A stretch of DNA of 64,000 nt from Gigantopelta aegis (GCF_016097555.1 NC_054706.1:75796218-75860217); one strand, 5' to 3'. Counted from the first letter of the stretch, positions 11,601 through 25,700 are shown. The notes: a model not told the origin generated them from the letters alone. Numbers and translations are program-made.

Positions 11601-14600
11601 AGTATCACACTAAGTGTATAACTAGAATATGTAAACAAATCCCTGTCAACCTTCCCAGTTTTTTAAATATATTTTGTTAACTTGTGGTAAAATTCCAATT
11701 TTACAATGCCGAGCATATGAAAAGTCACCCCCATGTTGCCATCTATACTAAAGTCGATGGAAACCACTGCTATTGGTTTCTATGTATCACACTAAGTGTA
11801 TAACTAGAATATGTAAACAAATCCCTGTCAACCTTCCCATTTTTTTAAATATATTTTTTTAACTTGGGCTAAAATTCCGATTTTACAATGCCGAGCATAC
11901 GAAAAGTCACCCCCATCTTTCCATCTATACTAAAGTCGATGGAAACCACTGCTATTGGTTTCTAAGTATCACACTAAGTGTATAACTAGAATATGTAAAC
12001 AAATCCCTGTCAACCTTCCCAGTTTTTTAAATATATTTTTTTAACTTGGGCTAAAATTCCGATTTTACAATGCCGAGCATACGAAAAGTCACCCCCATCT
12101 TTCCATCTATACTAAAGTCGATGGAAACCACTGCTATTGGTTTCTAAGTATCACACTAAGTGTATAACTAGAATATGTAAACAAATCCCTGTCAACCTTC
12201 CCAGTTTTTTATATATATTTTTTTAACTTGGGCTAAAATTCCGATTTTACAATGCCGAGCATACGAAAAGTCACCCCCATCTTTCCATCTATACTAAAGT
12301 CGATGGAAACCACTGCTATTGGTTTCTAAGTATCACACTAAGTGTATAACTAGAATATGTAAACAAATCCCTGTCAACCTTCCCAGTTTTTTAAATATAT
12401 TTTGTTAACTTGTGGTAAAATTCCAATTTTACAATGCCGAGCATATGAAAAGTAACCCCCATATTGCCATCTATACTAAAGTCGATGGAAACCACTGCTA
12501 TTGCTTTCTAAGTATCACACTAAGTGTATAACTAGAATATGTAAACAAATCCCTGTCAACCTTCCCAGTTTTTTATATATATTTTTTTAACTTGGGCTAA
12601 AATTCCGATTTTACAATGCCGAGCATACGAAAAGTCACCCCCATCTTTCCATCTATACTAAAGTCGATGGAAACCACTGCTATTGGTTTCTAAGTATCAC
12701 ACTAAGTGTATAACTGGAATATGTAAACAAATCCCTGTCAACCTTCCCAGTTTTTTAAATATATTTTGTTAACTTGGGCTAAAATTCCGATTTTACAATG
12801 CCGAGCATACGAAAAGTCACCCCCATCTTTCCATCTATACTAAAGTCGATGGAAACCACTGCTATTGGTTTCTAAGTATCACACTAAGTGTATAACTAGA
12901 ATATGTAAACAAATCCCTGTCAACCTTCCCAGTTTTTTAAATATATTTTTTTAACTTGGGCTAAAATTCCGATTTTACAATGCCGAGCATACGAAAAGTC
13001 ACCCCCATCTTTCCATCTATACTAAAGTCGATGGAAACCACTGCTATTGGTTTCTAAGTATCACACTAAGTGTATAACTAGAATATGTAAACAAATCCCT
13101 GTCAACCTTCCCAGTTTTTTAAATATATTTTTTTAACTTGGGCTAAAATTCCAATTTTACAATGCCGAGCATATGAAAAGTTCACCCCCATGTTTGCCAT
13201 CTATACTAAAGTCGATGGAAACCACTGCTATTGGTTTCTAAGTATCACACTAAGTGTATAACTAGAATATGTAAACAAATCCCTGTCAACCTTCCCAGTT
13301 TTTTAAATATATTTTTTTAACTTGGGCTAAAATTCCAATTTTACAATGCCGAGCATACGAAAAAGTCACCCCCATCTTTCCATCTATACTAAAGTCGATG
13401 GAAACGACTGCTATTGGTTTCTAAGTATCACACTAAGTGTATAACTAGAATATGTAAACAAATCCCTGTCAACCTTCCCAGTTTTTTAAATATATTTTTT
13501 TAACTTGGGTAAAATTCCAATTTTACAATGCCGAGCATACGAAAAGTCACCCCCATGTTGCCATCTATACTAAAGTCGATGGAAACCACTGCTATTGGTT
13601 TCTATATATCACACTAAGTGTATAACTAGAATATGTAAACAAATCCCTGTCAACCTTCCCAGTTTTTTAAATATATTTTTTTAACTTGGGCTAAAATTCC
13701 GATTTTACAATGCCGAGCATACAAAAAGTCACCCCCATCTTTCCATCTATACTAAAGTCGATGGAAACCACTGCTATTGGTTTCTAAGTATCACACTAAG
13801 TGTATAACTAGAAGATATGTAAACAAATCCCTGTCAACCTTCCCAGTTTTTTAAATATATTTTTTAACTTGGGCTAAAATTCCAATTTTACAATGCCGAG
13901 CATACAAAAAGTCACCCCCATCTTTCCATCTATACTAAAGTCGATGGAAACCACTGCTATTGGTTTCTAAGTATCACACTAAGTGTATAACTAGAATATG
14001 TAAACAAATCCCTGTCAACCTTCCCAGTTTTTTAAATATATTTTGTTAACTTTGGCTAAAATTCCGATTTTACAATGCCGAGCATACGAAAAGTCACCCC
14101 CATGTTGCCATCTATACTAAAGTCGATGGAAACGACTACTATTGTTTTCTAAGTATCACACTAAGTGTATAACTAGAATATGTAAACAAATCCCTGTCAA
14201 CCTTCCCAGTTTTTTAAATATATTTTTTTAACTTGGGCTAAAATTCCAATTTTACAATGCCGAGCATACGAAAAGTCACCCCCATCTTTCCATCTATACT
14301 AAAGTCGATGGAAACCACTGCTATTGGTTTCTAAGTATCACACTAAGTGTATAACTAGAATATGTAAACAAATCCCTGTCAACCTTCCCAGTTTTTTAAA
14401 TATATTTTTTTAACTTGTGGTAAAATTCCAATTTTACAATGCCGAGCATATGAAAAGTCACCCCCATGTTGCCATCTATACTAAAGTCGATGGAAACCAC
14501 TGCTATTGCTTTCTATGTATCACACTAAGTGTATAACTAGAATATGTAAACAAATCCCTGTCAACCTTCCCAGTTTTTTAAATATATTTTTTTAACTTGG

Positions 14601-15219
14601 GTTAAAATTCCAATTTTACAATGCCGAGCATACAAAAAGTCACCCCCATCTTTCCATCTATACTAAAGTCGATGGAAACCACTGCTATTGGTTTCTAAGT
14701 ATCACACTAAGTGTATAACTAGAATATGTAAACAAATCCCTGTCAACCTTCCCAGTTTTTTAAATATATTTTTTTAACTTGGGCTAAAATTCCAATTTTA
14801 CAATGCCGAGCATACGAAAAGTCACCCCCATCTTTCCATCTATACTAAAGTCGATGGAAACCACTGCTATTGGTTTCTAAGTATCACACTAAGTGTATAA
14901 CTGGAATATGTAAACAAATCCCTGTCAACCTTCCCAGTTTTTTAAATATATTTTGTTAACTTGGGCTAAACTTCCGATTTTACAATGCCGAGCATACGAA
15001 AAGTCACCCCCATGTTGCCATCTATACTAAAGTCGATGGAAACGACTACTATTGTTTTCTAAGTATCACACTAAGTGTATAACTAGAATATGTAAACAAA
15101 TCCCTGTCAACCTTCCCAGTTTTTTAAATATATTTTGTTAACTTGTGGTAAAATTCCAATTTTACAATGCCGAGCATATGAAAAGTCACCCCCATGTTGC
15201 CATCTATACTAAAGTCGAT
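8640..15219 (+). repeat. 182-bp satellite array, left arm (about 36 units)
   Basis: Monomers repeat every 182 bp, for example the block 'atctatactaaagtcgatg' at 9011, 9193, 9375 and 9557. Conserved blocks include 'cactaagtgtataact', 'aaatccctgtcaaccttccc' and 'acaatgccgagcatacgaaa'. The first two to three units (8640-9000) are clearly diverged, whereas interior units differ by only a few bases. This is the usual sign of homogenisation by unequal exchange in the interior. No coding potential was seen. Confidence 0.95.
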
Positions 15220-15419
15220 NNNNNNNNNNNNNNNNNNNNNNNNNNNNNNNNNNNNNNNNNNNNNNNNNNNNNNNNNNNNNNNNNNNNNNNNNNNNNNNNN
15301 NNNNNNNNNNNNNNNNNNNNNNNNNNNNNNNNNNNNNNNNNNNNNNNNNNNNNNNNNNNNNNNNNNNNNNNNNNNNNNNNNNNNNNNNNNNNNNNNNNNN
15401 NNNNNNNNNNNNNNNNNNN
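15220..15419. other. Assembly gap (200 N)
   Basis: Exactly 200 N separate the two inverted satellite arrays. The flanking ends are mirror images: 'ctaaagtcgat' on the left and 'atcgactttag' on the right. Any reading frame across the Ns is meaningless. The round number suggests a placeholder of unknown true length. Confidence 0.97.
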
Positions 15420-18330
15420 ATCGACTTTAGTATAGATGGCAACATGGGGGTGACTTTTCGTATGCTCGGCATTGTAAAATCGGAAGTTTAGCCCAAGTTA
15501 ACAAAATATATTTAAAAAACTGGGAAGGTTGACAGGGATTTGTTTACATATTCCAGTTATACACTTAGTGTGATACATAGAAAGCAATAGCAGTGGTTTC
15601 CATCGACTTTAGTATAGATGGCAACATGGGGGTGAATTTTCATATGCTCGGCATTGTAAAATTGGAATTTTACCATAAGTTAAAAAAATATATTTAAAAC
15701 ACTGGGAAGGTTGACAGGGATTTGTTTACATATTCTAGTTATACACTTAGTGTGATACTTAGAAACCAATAGCAGTGGTTTCCATCGACTTTAGTATAGA
15801 TGGCAACATGGGGGTGACTTTTCATATGCTCGGCATTGTAAAATCGGAAGTTTAGCCCAAGTTAACCAAATATATTTAAAAAACTGGGAAGGTTGACAGG
15901 GATTTGTTTACATATTCCAGTTATACACTTAGTGTGATACATAGAAAGCAATAGCAGTGGTTTCCATCGACTTTAGTATAGATGGCAACATGGGGGTGAA
16001 TTTTCATATGCTCGGCATTGTAAAATTGGAATTTTACCATAAGTTAAAAAAATATATTTAAAAAACTGGGAAGGTTGACAGGGATTTGTTTACATATTCT
16101 AGTTATACACTTAGTGTGATACTTAGAAACCAATAGCAGTGGTTTCCATCGACTTTAGTATAGATGGAAAGATGGGGGTGACTTTTTGTATGCTCGGCAT
16201 TGTAAAATTGGAATTTTAGCCCAAGTTAAAAAAATATATTTAAAAAACTGGGAAGGTTGACAGGGATTTGTTTACATATTCTAGTTATACACTTAGTGTG
16301 ATACATAGAAAGTAATAGCAGTGGTTTCCATCGACTTTAGTATAGATGGCAACATGGGGGTGACTTTTCATATGCTCGGCATTGTAAAATTGGAATTTTA
16401 GCCCAAGTTAAAAAAATATATTTAAAAAACTGGGAAGGTTGACAGGGATTTGTTTACATATTCTAGTTATACACTTAGTGTGATACATAGAAAGTAATAG
16501 CAGTGGTTTCCATCGACTTTAGTATAGATGGCAACATGGGGGTGACTTCATATGCTCGGCATTGTAAAATTGGAATTTTACCACAAGTTAACAAAATATA
16601 TTTAAAAAACTGGGAAGGTTGACAGGGATTTGTTTACATATTCTAGTTATACACTTAGTGTGATACTTAGAAAACAATAGTAGTCGTTTCCATCGACTTT
16701 AGTATAGATGGCAACATGGGGGTGACTTTTCGTATGCTCGGCATTGTAAAATCGGAAGTTTAGCCCAAGTTAACAAAATATATTTAAAAAACTGGGAAGG
16801 TTGACAGGGATTTGTTTACATATTCTAGTTATACACTTAGTGTGATACATAGAAACCAATAGCAGTGGTTTCCATCGACTTTAGTATAGATGGAAAGATG
16901 GGGGTGACTTTTCGTATGCTCGGCATTGTAAAATTGGAATTTTACCATAAGTTAAAAAAATATATTTAAAACACTGGGAAGGTTGACAGGGATTTGTTTA
17001 CATATTCTAGTTATACACTTAGTGTGATACTTAGAAACCAATAGCAGTGGTTTCCATCGACTTTAGTATAGATGGAAAGATGGGCGTGACTTTTCATATG
17101 CTCGGCATTGTAAAATTGGAATTTTAGCCCAAGTTAAAAAAATATATTTAAAAAACTGGGAAGGTTGACAGGGATTTGTTTACATATTCTAGTTATACAC
17201 TTAGTGTGATACATAGAAAGCAATAGCAGTGGTTTCCATCGACTTTAGTATAGATGGCAACATGGGGGTGAATTTTCATATGCTCGGCATTGTAAAATTG
17301 GAATTTTACCGTAAGTTAAAAAAATATATTTTTTAAAAAACTGGGAAGGTTGACAGGGATTTGTTTACATATTCTAGTTATACACTTAGTGTGATACTTA
17401 GAAACCAATAGCAGTGGTTTCCATCGACTTTAGTAAAGATGGAAAGATGGGGGTGACTTTTCGTATGCTCGGCATTGTAAAATTGGAATTTTAGCCCAAG
17501 TTAAAGAAATATATTTAAAAAACTGGGAAGGTTGACAGGGATTTGTTTACATATTCTAGTTATACACTTAGTGTGATACATAGAAAGTAATAGCAGTGGT
17601 TTCCATCGACTTTAGTATAGATGGCAACATGGGGGTGACTTTTCGTATGCTCGGCATTGTAAAATCGGAATTTTAGCCCAAGTTAACAAAATATATTTAA
17701 AAAACTGGGATGGTTGACAGGGATTTGTTTACATATTCCAGTTATACACTTAGTGTGATACTTAGAAACCAATAGCAGTGGTTTCCATCGACTTTAGTAT
17801 AGATGGAAAAATGGGGGTTACTTTTCGTATGCTCGGCATTGTAAAATCTGAATTTTAGCCGAAGTTAAAAAAATATATTTAAAAAACTGGGAAGGTTGAC
17901 AGGGATTTGTTGACATATTCTAGTTATACACTTAGTGTGATACTTAGAAACCAATAGCAGTGGTTTCCATCGACTTTAGTATAGATGGCAACATGGGGCT
18001 GACTCTTCGTATGCTCAGCATTGTAAAATTGGAATTTTAGCCGAAGTTAAAAAAATATATTTAAAAAACTGGGAAGGTTGACAGGGATTTGTTTACATAT
18101 TCCAGTTATACACTTAGTGTGATACTTAGAAACCAATAGCAGTGGTTTCCATCGACTTTAGTAGAGATGGAAACATGGGGGTTACTTTTCGTATGCTCCG
18201 TATAATAAAATAGGAATTTTAGCTTAAGTTAGAGAACTGTATTTGAAAAACTGGGAAGCTTGACAGGGATTTATTTATATATTTTAGTTATACACTTAAT
18301 GTTACACTTAAAAATCAATAGCAGGGATTT
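15420..18330 (-). repeat. 182-bp satellite array, right arm (about 16 units)
   Basis: This is the same monomer as in the left arm, in inverted orientation. Near the gap two monomer types alternate. One has 'cggaagtttagcccaagtta' with 'attccag' and the other has 'ggaattttaccataagtt' with 'attctag', giving a 364-bp dimer at 15420-16147. Outermost units (17800-18330) are diverged, mirroring the left arm. Confidence 0.95.
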
Positions 18331-19060
18331 GTATCGACTTTTAGTAGCCCTATAGATGGAAACATCATTTAACATGGGGATTACTGTTGTTTGCTCAGCA
18401 TTGTAAAATCGTAATTTTAATGTTTGAAAAGTATATTTAAAAAAGTGGGCATATTGAAACGGGTATGTATACCGTACCAGAACTTAGGAAATCCAGAGGT
18501 TTCTACTAAATTTAGCATAATTCATTAATAAAGTTTAAAAAGTAAAAAAAATAGCGGTAAACATTCACATAAATGTGTTAGTTTTTAACGTAGTGACCGT
18601 AATGTAAGGTAGAGACCGTAATTTTACTAATTTAATGCACCTAAGATTGAAGACAAAACTGTAATACATCTTCTATGTGTAATACTATATTAATGTACGA
18701 ATAAAAATGTTAATTGTCATTAGTACTACCCTTGTTTACCTATTCTGCAGCCTGTAAGTGTATTAATAATATCTTAGTGGCTGCTAGAAGATACAGGAAG
18801 TACTGAAAAGAACATACCAATCGATAAATATGAACACTAACAAAGACTATTTTGTCTGCATGAAATGCCGGATCCTCTTCTTTTTTTCTTCGTTTTTAAC
18901 TTCCGCCAATGCTGGAACAGCCCTAAGTTCAGCCAGTAACGTTTCGCTAACGTTCGCGAACTATTTGATTGGTTCCCGACGTGGCCATTTGGTTTAACGT
19001 GAAGCGCATAAACCAGTCTAGCGGACGTTTTTCTGCTCAGTCTGACTGAGCGCAGACCAG

Positions 19061-19165
19061 AGGTCAGGTCATAGGATTTTACGTGCACATTCAGAACAAG
19101 CTGTTGCAGCGCACGTCTGTCCCGGGCGCAGGTGCCGGTCTCGGCCGTCTCCTCCGTCCAGGACA
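19061..19165 (+). repeat. Dispersed repeat module (copy 2 of 3)
   Basis: This shares 'aggtcaggtcatagg', 'ttttacgtgcacattcaga' and 'gcgcacgtctgtcccgggcg' with the copies at 6561 and 58140-58240. It lies about 600 bp upstream of the REXO5 start. The GC-rich 'ggtgccggtctcggccgtct' belongs to the repeat and should not be taken as a promoter CpG island. Confidence 0.6.
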
Positions 19166-19533
19166 TGCGGTGAACAGCCAAACACACATACGTTTAAATA
19201 GTGGCAAAAGTGTAGTTTCCAAACTTAAAAGAGAAACGTTTCGACACTTTAACACCCCTCCTCTACCACCCCTCCCCCCAAAAATAAATAAATAAATAAA
19301 ATCAAACAAGTATTATTTTGACATTTATTGTAGCTTATGAAGGTCTGGTTGCATCGTTCGTAATGGTTTCTACAAAATATATAGTTCGGTCAGGTTCCCA
19401 AAAAGCCGAACAATCCAGAAGCAAGAAAAAAACATTCCATTTATTCAAATTTCCCCATTTGTTGTGGCCATTTGTTCATTCATTTATACTTATTTTCGTG
19501 CTTATATTCAATTATGATTCACTCAGGCTGTCC

Positions 19534-19660
19534 TGAGTAGACACCTCAGATATATGGGTTGTCAGTCCAGGACTGACGGTTAATGGTTAGTTGTTAGTGA
19601 CCATTTGTGCCACATCCCAAAATAAAAAATCTAACGGATTGGTGCTCAAAACCAGTGGAG
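19534..19660 (-). repeat. Second SINE family, fragment
   Basis: The block 'gggttgtcagtccaggac' followed by 'ggttaatggttagttgttag' is the reverse complement of the SINE body at 43315-43545. It is a partial copy in the REXO5 5' flank. Confidence 0.6.
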
Positions 19661-19755
19661 CCTTTTAAGAGTAAAGAAGAAATCGAATGGCAGCCTCCAT
19701 GAACACGAGTATCTTTTCCGTTTCATTTAATACATGATACTCCAAAGTGTGCATT

Positions 19756-22700
19756 ATGGCGAGTAAAGAGTCTGTTAAAGCCAAAGTCTCAATGGACATA
19801 AAACAGCCTAAGAGGGACAGACGTCTTGAATCAAAGAAAAGAAAAGCCATTGCCCTGCTTGGTTTAATAAAGGAAAGGGAAAAAGAAGTATGAATCATAC
19901 AATAGTTTCATACTATCATAGTAACTATGAATATGATTATAACTATGATCAGTTAAGATTCGTGTTAGTGTTTAACTAGTCCGAAGGGACGTAGAAAGTG
20001 TTGTTCTTTATACGTCCGGATATTGTTACATACCCTATATATAGGCCCTAATATGTATATCTCATATCTCAGATATGAGATATATATTATATATAGGGTA
20101 TGTAACTGATCTGTTACAGATATTATCTGTATATACCATAGCTGGTATTCAAAAATTGTGGCACCATGCTTCAACCATTTCTCAACCAAAATAGTGCAAT
20201 AAATGGAAACACAAACCAAAAATGTATAACCTACCATGCTCACTAAATCTCGATTGAAGTACTTACATCATTATTAAAAACAAAATGGCGAGTTTGATGA
20301 TTGCCGGAGTTAGCTCTAATTTCATAACTTACATAAAGTATTATTATTCAGTAAGAGTTTAATAAATATGTTTAAATCATGATATGATTTCTACTATACT
20401 TTCCATGTAGGAAGAAGAATTGGCAACGTTTGATGATTGCCGGAGTTAGCACTAATTTCATAACTTACATAAAGTATTATTATTCAGTAAGAGTTTAATA
20501 AATATGTTTAAATCATGATATGATTTCTACTATACTTTCCATGTAGGAAGAAGAATTGGCAACATTGATGGAAAAAAAATCACCGGAGAGTGATTCCAGC
20601 TCTGACAATGATGACTCAATCCCAGTTAAACAAAGAAAAGTAGTTAAGGAATTCAACAGTGTAGATATATCCAGCGTGGACAACAAGAAGACTTCCTCCA
20701 AGTCATCAAACTGGCTATCTCATGACGAGGCACAGAGGCTCAGAATGGAACTTCGAGAAAAACAAAAAGCTAGCATGGTCAGTACTATTACTGTATATAT
20801 TTGTAATGCAACATCTATCGGACTAACCTGTTGATCGTCAGAATTTATGTTATCAATAACAACTTGTTAACTTTCAATATTTATTATTATCCTGTCCATA
20901 ATTATGATTGCGACAAAATGGTAATGAATTTGTAACTACAGGTATAGACTAGATGTAACCTGTGTTTTGTGCAGAAACATTTAGATGGATGTACATGTAG
21001 TGACCGTACACTGGGTGTTTCCCTCAAAATATGTCCACCATACATAGGCACTTCTATGTTAAGTGACAAAGATAGCTGCATCCATTGAGGTTGTATTTAT
21101 GGAATATGTGTGTACGGTAGTCGACTAGACCTAGTGCAAAAAGATCCAAGCGAAGTTCTGCATCAGGTAAGTACAAAGAAGGTAGTCGGTAGTGCAGATC
21201 AACAGAGTTAAAGTGATCAGAATGACTGGAAACTGTGGTCACTGATCATTACTATTGCACATATACACATGGCATTTTAAGTGATGTTTTGTGACACAAT
21301 GGGCCTGACCAGCACTTTCCAGCATCTATAAGCCTAGATGTATCTTTGAATATAAATAGTTTTTGAATAATTATTCAAGTATTAATGCAGAGTTTTTGTT
21401 CTATTTTAACAGCAAAAACCAAAGTTATATTTAACCCTGGAAGAATTGTTGAAGCAAAATACAAACAGTGAGGAGGTGGATGGATCGAATGATGAGTTGC
21501 CTCCCCTGTTTATGCAAGACATTCAGCACCTGCTACTGCTTGGTATTATGGGTAACATAGCAAGTGCCAAGCCAAGGTATTGATTTAAAACTTCTGTCTA
21601 CGTTTATAGCAGGGCACTGGTGTATTCATTTTGCTGTTGTTGAGAGATATACCGACAGCAGATTATATCTCAACAACTGCAATTTCTGTCGTTATTAAGT
21701 TCGAGTCTGGCTATTGCATTGGATTATATATATAAACAAATGAATTGCTGGAATCATTCCAGTGTCGGCATCATTTATGTTAAAGATTTCGTAGGTTGGT
21801 TTACATTTTTTTTAGCATTTTACCAATATTTTTAATTACAGTATGATAATTTAGTAATGGTAAATGACCGGGAAAGATTCTAAGGTTGAACATGTTTGTT
21901 GAATACATGTAATTTACTTTTGTCAAGGTATTTGGCATCTTCTTGAACTGATTAACAGTTGTTGGAAGTTTAAACTGCAGTGATCTCAGGCCTTGACCTT
22001 AAGTTTTTTCAGTGGTAGCCCACCGGGTTATAAAATCTGGTAGCCCCACAAAGTTCTTTAAAAGAAAAGAGAAAAAAGAAAAATAATTTATTTTTATTTA
22101 AACGTTTTAGGGTGGGTTTTTGTAAATCATGAATTAAGTATTAATGCAGGGTTTTTGATAAAACAAAACAACCGACTTGTTTGGTACGATTCCAGAAATA
22201 CACAATAGTATTTATTATTATTATTATTATTGCACCACGCTTTGGTGTCGGTCCCTTTGATTTTACCCGTGGTGTATCCCATACATATCGGAAAAGGATG
22301 ATGTAACTATAACTTATTATTATTATTATTATTAAAACACTTCATACGGTTTTCATGAGTAGAACTCAGCTGTCTGCTAATCGTACGATCTTCAGATCGA
22401 TATAGCATATTTTAATACTTAAAATGGCTGCAACTACATGTATGTTCAATAGGTGTAATTTTGAATAATCTTAACAAAACTTTCCTTTATTCCAAAATAA
22501 TAGCGGTTTTTATTGATGACAATAAACTTGTAAATGCCGAAAGCCAATTATCCCAGACAGGGATTGCCATGTGCGTTTGTGTTATCACATGACAAGGTCA
22601 GATTACCATTACCCATATTTATTTACATGCTTATATACCACTAAGGTTTCAAGCATGTCTGTCCCAGGCCCGGTCTCTGGATAGCCAGTGATCTGGTCAG

Positions 22701-25700
22701 ATGTCATTTTTAGCGAGGTTATCGCGCAAAGCGATAGCAAACGATAAGAGAGATTTCATTAAAATTAATTTGTAAGAAAGATTAATATTTTTAACATTGA
22801 AAATATTCGTTAATTTATACATTTATTTAACGTAGTGATAGATATTAATTTTGTAAACAATAATTTGACAATTTACATAGGTAGCCTAGAAGGAAATAAA
22901 CCGCGATTGAGTTATCTTTTAGTTTAGACTTCAGCTGCAGCAAATAGTCTTGATCATACAAAGCGTTTGTTATAAGTTATAAGTTATAAGTAGGCATAAA
23001 AACAATGGGCCATGTTGTTGATTGTCATAAATGACTACGAATAGTTAACCCATGACCCAAATGAAAATTCCATGACCCGTACGAACCAGGTTTATCTGGC
23101 CGCTGGATTACATCAAATTATTTGTTTTGGTCTGCTATGTTAAAAAAAAATCCTACCACTGGCAAATATACTCCTTTATTTCACTAAATCATATTGCTCA
23201 ACCGCCACCTGTGGGTCACACTAGGGGAGCAATTAACAGTTACAGCGACTCCTGACAGCAAAGAGCGTGCACATAAAAGGTGGAATTTCAGACATGTCTT
23301 GTTGATTGTTAAGTGGCTGGACGTGCCAAAACATTTGGTAGCCCGGCGGACTACCAGGGTTAGATAACTGGTAGTCCGAGTGAGAAATCAGTAGCCAAAA
23401 CAGCCCGGGCTACTGCTAAGGTCGAGCCCTGGAACTACATTCTAATTAGTTCACTAGATAAATGTTTTAGCCAATTAGTTATTATTGTGACATTTATTTC
23501 GAGCTTTATAGTATATATATTTTTTAAAACATGACCATATGTCGGTTTTTCAATTAGGGTTTGTAATTACATTGTTTTCCAGGTGGTGTCGTTTACTGCG
23601 CATGGGCAAAGTTTCTTCTGTTGTTGTCATGGTAATAAATGAACTGTGCGTTTCAGACCTGGAAGAGTATGCTGATTGTCTCCCCTTTCTCAAAGAAAAC
23701 TTTTCTATGGTGAGTTTAGTATCAGTGGTTCAGGGTTAGCTCTGGGTGAGCAAAACATTTTTCAAATTATCTATTAAAAAGGCAAGATCACAGCTATTTT
23801 CATGCAAAATACCAATTATTACATGCAGTTGTTTCACCAAATTAAAATAAAATTTGTCATTTGTTCCTAAAATTAGATGAGTGCCAGGTAATTTGTTAAG
23901 AATGTGCTGTTGATCCTGAGTTCGACAAATTTAATTTTTTTATTAAACTATTTTTTGTATTGAAAAAAAAAATCTTTCCCAGGTGGTCAAAATGCCTTCG
24001 ATGAGGTTTATATATAAAATGTCTTGCTAAATTTCTTGGGGAAACACTATGTTAATATAGAAATAGGAGTTAACTTTATCCAAGTGCAGATCTAATGGGG
24101 TGGACCTGAGAAACATGCCCCATTTTAAATGCCCCTATTAAAACTATTTGTTAATTTCACGAATACCAAACCTTTATTGGGGTTGCCATTTCAGAGGTTA
24201 GTCCATGTGCCCTTCTTCTCTAGGTACTCTCCCTAAAATATTTCCTGGGTCCCCCCTTGCTATCTAATTACAGTAAGTTTGTTCTTCCTCTAGATCTGTA
24301 ATCTTAGTTACTGATATGTAACCAGGTTGTTGATTAGTTTTGATTTTGTAGCAGATTTTGTTCCAAATAGGCACCTGTGTCAGTCAGTAGAACCCTCTGA
24401 TTGGGTTTTTTTCCCATCCCAACCAGTGCACCACGACTGGTATATCAAAGGTTGTGGTATGTTTTGTCCTGTCTGTGGGAAAGTGCATATAAAAGATCCC
24501 TTGCTACTAATGGAAAAATATTTTGGGTTTCCTATCTTAGACTATATGTCAAGAGTTACCAAATGTTTGACATGTAATAGCCAATGATTAATAAATCAAT
24601 GTGTTATAGTGGTATCGCAACCCCTGCAACTGCCCACAGCTGTCAGCAATGCAGTGGAGTTTTTCATTCTAAGTGGCACTTTTTTTTGTTGTGGACTATA
24701 TTCTTTTCTTTTTTTCACGGCATGCATTTTGCTGTGGACATTTTCTTAATTGCGGGTGTTGTATCGATAAACAAAACAAACTTTAAACATATTCCTAAAC
24801 AGTTTTGTCAATCCTTAATGTAATCAGTAAAACATACATTGTAGCCAGCTTGTAAATGACTATAGCCAGTACAATTCCTCAGCAGCTGGCTTGTTTTGAT
24901 GAGCATGTTAACCCTGCGTGATTAAACAATGTGCTGGGGTGTCATACCAATCATTCCTTTCTTCTGTTTGGCAGTTTGTAGAGGTGACCTCACCTCACCA
25001 GTACCAGAGTACAGCTGATCAGGATGTTTTCCGTGTTCCACTCAGTCGAACGCAGCTGTCCATAATGTTTAACAAGAAATATAAACGAAGTAAGTATTTA
25101 TAGGATATTAAACGAGCTTCCATTTCATATCACATTTATGTCCTGAGTGAAATAAATTTCAGTTGTCACAAGCTTTAGCAAATGACAATGAAAATTATTT
25201 CACGAGGGACATAAACATGATATGAAATGGTAACAAGTTTAATATCCTGTTAATTATCTGTAATCGATGTTAATCTATATCACTCAGCTCGTTTAGTTGG
25301 CATTCCTGACAGGCTGTGGTGTGCCAATCGATGACGGTGAAGTGTTACGTCCCACTAGGCATGATAGTGGGACGTATCATTTTGACATGTACCAAGATAG
25401 TTTTAACCATATGGGTTATAATCAAACATATCACCAATGTGGCAACCTGTTAAATTTACAACATCACTTAGCTGGACGCAGCTGACAAAACAGGAGGTAG
25501 AGTATTAATTTTATCATATCTTCATCCCACTTATTTGTGATTTGCAGTAAATATTTTGACATGTGTGTATAGATCCTAGCAACCTGTTTGTTAATGTTTT
25601 ACCATGTTTTGCAGAAATAAAGAAGTCACTAGACTCGAAGAAGAAGAGCGATACACAAGGAAACGAAACAATTGACAGGAGAAGTCTTCTACTGAATCCT

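Larger units (their letters stand above)
8130..18867. mobile_element. Giant foldback-like element with satellite arms
   Basis: The sequences from 8130 inward and from 18867 inward are reverse complements. Both read 'catttcatgcagacaaaata' from the tip and stay alignable through about 500 bp of unique sequence, then enter a 182-bp tandem array. The outer flanks differ, so the arms are not one sequence assembled twice. I see no clear target-site duplication. A 200-N gap lies where the arms meet, so a central region (coding or not) may be missing. The architecture recalls foldback (FB/TU-type) transposons, whose long inverted ends contain tandem repeats. No transposase is visible. Confidence 0.7.

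Noticed and set aside
15145-15472. Open frames across the N run
   Set aside because: They consist mostly of unknown residues from the assembly gap and flanking satellite; no protein is implied.
19056-19180. GC-rich stretch as a CpG-island promoter of REXO5
   Set aside because: The GC-rich block belongs to a dispersed repeat also found at 6561 and 58140, so it is not evidence of a promoter.
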